Assembly: GCA_016794525.1 (NCBI GenBank)
Contig: JAEUJY010000008.1
Coordinates: 1-44,439, forward strand
DNA from: Myxococcales bacterium
GTDB taxonomy: Bacteria > Myxococcota_A > Polyangia > Haliangiales > Haliangiaceae
Direction: 5' to 3'
DNA: 44,439 nt
Shown here piece by piece: positions 44,320 through 44,439 of the stretch. The position numbers were made by a program, and so were the translations under genes. Under the pieces are notes generated by a model. That model searched no databases, was not told the origin of the DNA, and worked only from the letters and a program-made list of their open reading frames with translations. Numbering within the stretch: position 1 is the first letter of the stretch; each line of letters begins with the position of its first letter.

Positions 44320-44439
44320 TCATGAGGGTTGGGTTTCGAACCGGAGCGGGAGGCGGCGACGATCGCCGGGCAGGGTGAGCGCACGCTGGTTGAAGACGCG
44401 GAGCATCGCCGCGATCGCTCGACGCTCGGCGCGGTTGGC
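44320..44439 (-). CDS. C-terminal end of an unidentified leftward gene (partial)
   Basis: The minus strand from the right edge reads 39 open codons ending PGDRRRLPLRFETQPS and TGA at 44320. Third positions are mostly G/C but include more A/T than neighbours. The residues ANRAERRAIAAMLRVFNQRA before that look like a helix. The rest lies off the window, so no family is assigned. Confidence 0.4.
   Translation of the reverse strand, partial: ANRAERRAIAAMLRVFNQRALTLPGDRRRLPLRFETQPS

Noticed and set aside
39195-44384. A 1729-codon leftward frame overlapping glutamate dehydrogenase
   Set aside because: It is a low-complexity Arg/Ala/Gly shadow of the real gene in another frame.

Overview
The window is very GC-rich DNA (well above 70% by eye), packed with genes and with strong G/C bias at third codon positions. 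It encodes a TIGR02266-like PilZ domain fused to a J domain, a WD40 Ser/Thr kinase paired with a TIGR02999-like ECF sigma factor, many lipoproteins with Asp/Ala-rich linkers, and a large NAD-dependent glutamate dehydrogenase. Together these suggest a myxobacterium (Myxococcota, perhaps near Haliangiales/Kofleriaceae). That assignment is inference. No rRNA, tRNA, CRISPR array, prophage or complete insertion sequence was seen.

Layout. 1-3222: an intergenic double-hairpin repeat, then a leftward operon hemE, lipoprotein, Rsm22-like methyltransferase. 3366-11630: a rightward block with a response regulator, then a chain from a recognisable promoter at 4470-4498: PilZ-J-TPR protein, a lidless Hsp70, a GbsR/MarR regulator, an ABC ATPase and two ABC-2 permeases. 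The last four junctions are ATGA overlaps. An acyltransferase-3 protein and a second double-hairpin repeat follow. 11858-15888: a secreted beta-propeller/cytochrome c protein and a GAF-PAS hybrid histidine kinase. 15849-23876: a complete leftward kdp operon (a 32-residue membrane ORF, kdpF, A, B, C, D, E) with a third repeat copy between kdpA and kdpB. 23989-25044: a divergent OmpL-like porin, sharing with kdp an intergenic region that holds three helically phased CATCAAGA repeats.

25189-27290: two overlapping zinc-metalloprotease-like genes that look like joined fragments. 27351-32011 (leftward): WD40 Ser/Thr kinase, ECF sigma factor and lipoprotein, probably one operon. 32201-39133: a ComJ-like hypothetical protein, a HEAT-repeat/cyclophilin lipoprotein, an AMP-dependent acyl-CoA synthetase, a 33-residue membrane ORF and a beta-propeller lipoprotein. 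39329-44158 (leftward): the 1609-residue NAD-glutamate dehydrogenase, followed by a fourth repeat copy. The right edge holds a repeat remnant, a 10-bp tandem repeat and the last 39 codons of another leftward gene.

The most unusual signal is the repeat family. Four intact copies (10-83, 11637-11762, 21921-21987, 39195-39317) each carry two adjacent perfect or near-perfect hairpins. Stem sequences differ between copies but pairing is kept. Three copies start 4-11 nt after a stop codon, and the fourth probably does too. A fifth copy (44286-44308) appears to have lost its hairpins. A second recurring signal is a TAnnnT -10-like hexamer 7-8 nt upstream of start codons (hemE, HEAT-cyclophilin, glutamate dehydrogenase), which suggests leaderless transcripts.
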